DNA from: Meghimatium bilineatum
Lineage: Eukaryota > Mollusca > Gastropoda > Stylommatophora > Philomycidae
Length of the DNA: 64,000 bases
Direction of reading: 5' to 3'
Assembly (NCBI GenBank): GCA_034231615.1
Contig: CM067298.1
Coordinates: forward strand, 57,812,883 to 57,876,882
Shown here: one piece after another, positions 62,061 through 64,000 of the stretch
How positions within the stretch are numbered: the first letter of the stretch is position 1
Layout of the letters: the number at the start of each line of letters is the position of its first letter
Translations under genes and position numbers: made by a program
The notes under the pieces: model-generated
Told to the model about the DNA's origin: nothing
What the model saw: the letters and a program-made list of their open reading frames with translations, nothing else
Databases searched by the model: none

Positions 62061-63379
62061 ATGTGTTATCCCAGATCTTGCATTACCTGTGCATCGGTGT
62101 TTTTTTTCAACAATTGAGATGTATCGTACCTCTCTACGAATATATTCTTCGATATAGAGTGAGCAAAAACATAAGGGTCTTGTGTAATTTTAGCTTTAAC
62201 AGCATTTTTATGTTCAAAACTAACACACATATACACATGCACACACTACGTATGTATTTGTGCATGTATTTGTACAATCTGTACTGTGTCAATGTTTTCT
62301 TGGGAGGATGGTGGATTAACTGGAACTATACATACAATCAAGTTTTTACTGTTCGGTTTTAATGTACCAGCAATTTCTAAATGATGAACATTATCACTGT
62401 CTGAAAGAACGCGATTGAAATCGTTTTAACTTTGTGGCCACATTGTATTTCCAGATATTGGCATAGCCTGAGATGAAGAATATGAATGTCTTATATCAAC
62501 AACACGCGAAGTGCTGTGTACATTCCATTAGTGCTGATGGATATTGGAATTGATTTACTCCACACGGAAATATTTGTGTTCTTGAACATTTGTTAAGTTT
62601 TTAAATAATTTGAAACTATAGGGGGTCTAATGGAATATAAATACAGGTCTGCTATTTATTCTATTAGCTTTTGTGGTCAGAGATACAATTACCGAAGTTT
62701 AAAAACAAATATATTTACGCAGTATTTTTTTTCTATAGAAAAAGTTGAATATATGTTGCACAATTAAAAAAATATCCAATAATTATACCGGTAACACCCC
62801 CCCCCCCAACACACACAACGCAATCCATTATTTCAAATACAGCTATTAAAATGTTTATACAAAGTATGCACAAAGTGAACAATGAAAATCTTGGGAAACG
62901 TTAAATGTGTAACTTTAGAAGGATGTTTCAGATTAGCCAGCGGGACTATATAATTTTCGAAAGACCTCCCTCAGTTTATGTCTAACCTGAAAACATATTT
63001 GTATGCTGGAGACTAGCTTTATTACCAATATTAGTACGAAAGGCGGATATATCCCTAAAAACAATATTGAAACCAAAATCTTGACACACTGCATTCTGTT
63101 CTCTAGAATGCACCCTGTTAATAATATGCAAAAATTTGAGAACGAACACAGAATAAGACTATTAGCAGAGGGAAAATGAGACAAGATCGACTATAAATCT
63201 GAACCTGAATTATTACAAGAAAGACATACTAAAAAGAATACACGAGAGTAAAGCTGAATATTTCTACATAGGAGTTAAAAGGGATGTATTATATCATTAT
63301 TGTTTTTATTATATTGGCAATATACTGGGTTATGAAAATTTACACTCAAATATTTTGATAAAAGTTGCACAGATGATAG
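62061..63379. other. No gene recognised
   Basis: AT-rich; a C-run near 62,797-62,808. No supported gene. Confidence 0.5.
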
Positions 63380-63980
63380 AACTTTTAGTTATCTTGATTT
63401 TGCAGATGGTGTGGCGCTATTAAGTCCAACTCAAGCTAAAGAACAAGATATGTTGAATCGACTTTGTCATATTTCAGAATAAATTGGCCTTCATGTCAAC
63501 ACTTCTAAGACAATGAGACAATCCCTCTTGACAATGAAACAATTTAAACTGTTGATAACTTTTACTTTAGCAGGAAAATGATAAGATGGAAATACAACAA
63601 ACGAGATTTCTGCTAGAATTACATTGGAATAAAGTGCATTTAACCACCTAGCAATCATCTGGAAATTCAAAAAAAATAATTAAATGCACCAAACTACGAC
63701 TGTTTAACTCCAATGTAATATTCGTATTACAATGTGGTTGAACAAATTGGAAAATTACGAAAGCATTGGAGAAGAAAAAATTCGGTGGAAAACAAATGTC
63801 TTAGAAAACTCAAATATTAAAGAAATATTGGGAAGAATTCAAGTCAAATCCGCAAGTAGGAGAAGACACCAAAAAACAAACAAGAAAACAAAAACAAAGT
63901 GATTTTACAACAATAAGAAAAGGATGGACTTATATCGGACATGAACTTTGAATTAAAACAGACCGACACTTCAAATATTA
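63380..63980 (+). mobile_element. LINE RT relic, same family as 22-24 kb
   Basis: SYLDFADGVALLSPTQAKEQ near 63,390-63,450 and IGLHVNTSKT near 63,483-63,512 match LEDLDFADNLALLSENHQDA and IGLQINSAKTK of the better copy. FADG in place of FADD, and stops, show it is dead. Confidence 0.8.
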
Positions 63981-64000
63981 AAATTTGTACCAGATAGCAA

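Noticed and set aside
58661-64000. Search for upstream NCKX exons (GGSAPE-type half of alpha-1, N-terminus, promoter)
   Set aside because: No minus-strand stretch encodes the expected motif with splice sites, so the 5' exons are most likely outside the window.

Overview
This window is AT-rich metazoan DNA. It holds one recognisable host gene with spliced exons, embedded in a dense graveyard of transposable elements. There are no operons, no ribosome-binding sites and no bacterial gene density. Evidence for a eukaryote: a minus-strand gene with eight coding exons, each bounded by canonical AG acceptors and GT donors and separated by 1.7-5.4 kb introns; tRNA-derived SINEs; non-LTR retrotransposon relics; a Penelope-like element; hAT, Tc1 and Tigger transposon remains; and many microsatellites. 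The C-terminus of the host protein looks more like arthropod or other invertebrate homologues than vertebrate ones. My best guess is an invertebrate with a large genome, probably an arthropod, but the sequence does not settle this.

Host gene (35,021-58,660, minus strand): the 3' part of a K+-dependent Na+/Ca2+ exchanger (NCKX, SLC24 family, closest by eye to the SLC24A3/A4 group). Eight exons join in frame into 367 codons plus a TAA stop. They run from the second half of the alpha-1 repeat through a short cytosolic loop, the alpha-2 repeat and the conserved C-terminal tail. The 5' exons, encoding the N-terminus and first half of alpha-1, were not found in the remaining 5.3 kb upstream and probably lie beyond the window.

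Layout: 0-14 kb is a nest of mobile elements. It contains a 3.34-kb foldback element with 6-bp target duplications, a degenerate LINE with RT and RNase H on the minus strand, a LINE relic split by a hAT-type MITE, and an RTE-like LINE interrupted by a complete hAT element (10,476-13,424, perfect 8-bp target duplication) that itself carries a LINE RNase H fragment. 14-35 kb is intergenic DNA with LINE relics on both strands, two tRNA-like SINE families and copies of a short GAA-tailed SINE. 35-58.7 kb is the exchanger gene; its introns hold further LINE, Penelope, SINE, MITE and tandem-repeat insertions, including an almost intact 938-codon Penelope-like ORF (53,912-56,728) antisense to the gene. 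57.3-58.4 kb is a Tigger/pogo transposase remnant adjoining a 24-bp coding minisatellite. 58.7-64 kb is upstream intron or flank with LINE relics.

I found no cellular defence system, gene cluster or RNA gene. The most unusual items are the foldback element, the nested insertions with readable target duplications, a repeated SINE-like family without obvious Pol III boxes, several private minisatellites, and a striking excess of the palindromic word TAGGCCTA.
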